From the NCBI GenBank assembly GCA_003152795.1, contig PMBA01000367.1, forward strand, positions 1-5,626: a stretch of 5,626 nt of DNA, given 5' to 3'. Below, one piece after another: positions 5,122 through 5,626 of the stretch. Positions within the stretch are counted from its first letter, which is position 1. Each line of letters begins with the position of its first letter. Made by a program: the position numbers and the translations under genes. This stretch comes from Acidobacteriaceae bacterium. GTDB taxonomy: Bacteria; Acidobacteriota; Terriglobia; Terriglobales; Acidobacteriaceae. Below the pieces are notes generated by a model that had not been told where the DNA came from, searched no databases, and saw nothing but the letters and a program-made list of their open reading frames with translations.

Positions 5122-5626
5122 GTGAATAGGCAGCCCTTGCCCGCGTCTCGCAAAGTTCCATACGTTCTGGTATTCACTGCGTTAGTCTTGGCGATAACAG
5201 GCCTCCTCCTACCCAATGCTGCGGGACGAGAATCTTCGAACGCGCAAGAAGATAGGCCGCGACCGCATTCCGCGGAGCCAGGGCCCAAGGAGCCGCAGTC
5301 TCAAGAACCGCAGACCCCAGCAGCGCAGTACGATAAGGCTATCTTTCAGAAACCGATTCCAAGTGATCAGCTCGCATTCCTGAATCATTTTGCGGGGGCA
5401 GCGTCGGGCGACGTCGTTCGAGACAAACAATACCGCAAGCTAATGCACAGCGTGATCCCCGATTGCATCTTTCACTACGGCTGGGACATTATGCTTCCCG
5501 ACGCACTGGAAAAGGTCCTCACAGGTTCGACCCTGGCGGTTCAAATCCGCGATGGGCGATACCTGTTGGTGTCCGGTCGGAGCGGACCGTACCTCGCGGG
5601 CCGGGGATTCATGTGGATTGACCTGC
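5122..5626 (+). CDS. N-terminal part of an exported or membrane-anchored protein, function unknown (runs off right edge)
   Basis: An open frame of 168 codons begins at a GTG with GGAG eight bases before it (5111-5114) and continues past the window end without a stop. No earlier in-frame ATG is better placed, and the next internal ATG is about residue 108, inside a well-formed domain. Residues about 12-34 are hydrophobic (VPYVLVFTALVLAITGLLLP) with an Arg/Lys-containing start, giving a signal peptide or anchor. Residues about 43-68 are a Pro/Glu/Gln-rich linker (KEPQSQEPQTP). From about 70 onward there is an ordered region with PDCIFHYGWDIMLPDALEKVL, followed by a strand-rich part (LAVQIRDGRYLLVSGRSGPYLAGRGFMWIDL). 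This arrangement suggests a globular extracytoplasmic domain held by a flexible linker. I do not recognise the family. It is in the same direction as the secreted-protein gene but separated from it by a hairpin and its own candidate promoter. Confidence 0.8.
   Translation, partial: MNRQPLPASRKVPYVLVFTALVLAITGLLLPNAAGRESSNAQEDRPRPHSAEPGPKEPQSQEPQTPAAQYDKAIFQKPIPSDQLAFLNHFAGAASGDVVRDKQYRKLMHSVIPDCIFHYGWDIMLPDALEKVLTGSTLAVQIRDGRYLLVSGRSGPYLAGRGFMWIDL

Overview
The window looks like a piece of an Acidobacteriota chromosome, or that of a close soil relative. This is an inference. It rests on moderately GC-rich coding sequence, on a long OmpR-type winged-helix/transmembrane/TolB-like/TPR protein of a kind very common in that phylum, and on small secreted proteins of unknown function. 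No rRNA, tRNA or CRISPR array is visible.

Layout, left to right. (1) Positions 1-174 (minus) hold the N-terminal 58 codons of a protein with a signal anchor; the gene runs off the left edge. (2) Positions 175-689 are non-coding as far as I can tell, with a few small palindromes. (3) Positions 690-2051 are a complete IS3-family insertion sequence, most like the IS407 group. It has 26/27-bp imperfect terminal inverted repeats, orfA, an A7 slippery heptamer for -1 frameshifting, and orfB with an intact DD(35)E catalytic triad. No target-site duplication is visible. (4) Positions 2209-4125 (minus) encode a 638-residue membrane-bound, CadC-like transcription regulator with a TolB-like domain and TPRs. 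(5) Positions 4126-4343 are a divergent promoter region with two palindromes. (6) Positions 4344-4823 (plus) encode a 159-residue secreted protein followed by a strong hairpin. (7) Positions 5122-5626 (plus) begin another exported protein, cut by the right edge and not recognised.

The most unusual feature lies inside the IS, in the last part of orfB (1862-1993). Two left-arm and two right-arm copies of one short motif, plus a further inverted repeat, fold into a compact three-way junction, followed by two overlapping, mutually exclusive hairpins. The three imperfect positions in the junction helices are A-C mismatches in plus-strand RNA but become G-U wobbles in minus-strand RNA, so every helix is fully paired only on the minus strand. 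That points to a structured antisense RNA or a structure acting on read-through transcripts that enter the IS from its right end. OrfB translates through this element as a low-complexity tail beyond the normal end of the transposase core.

The regulator and the secreted protein are divergent and share 218 bp. A 12-bp palindrome there carries TTGACC on both strands and overlaps the best -35 for the secreted protein, so coordinated or repressive control of the pair is plausible but unproven.
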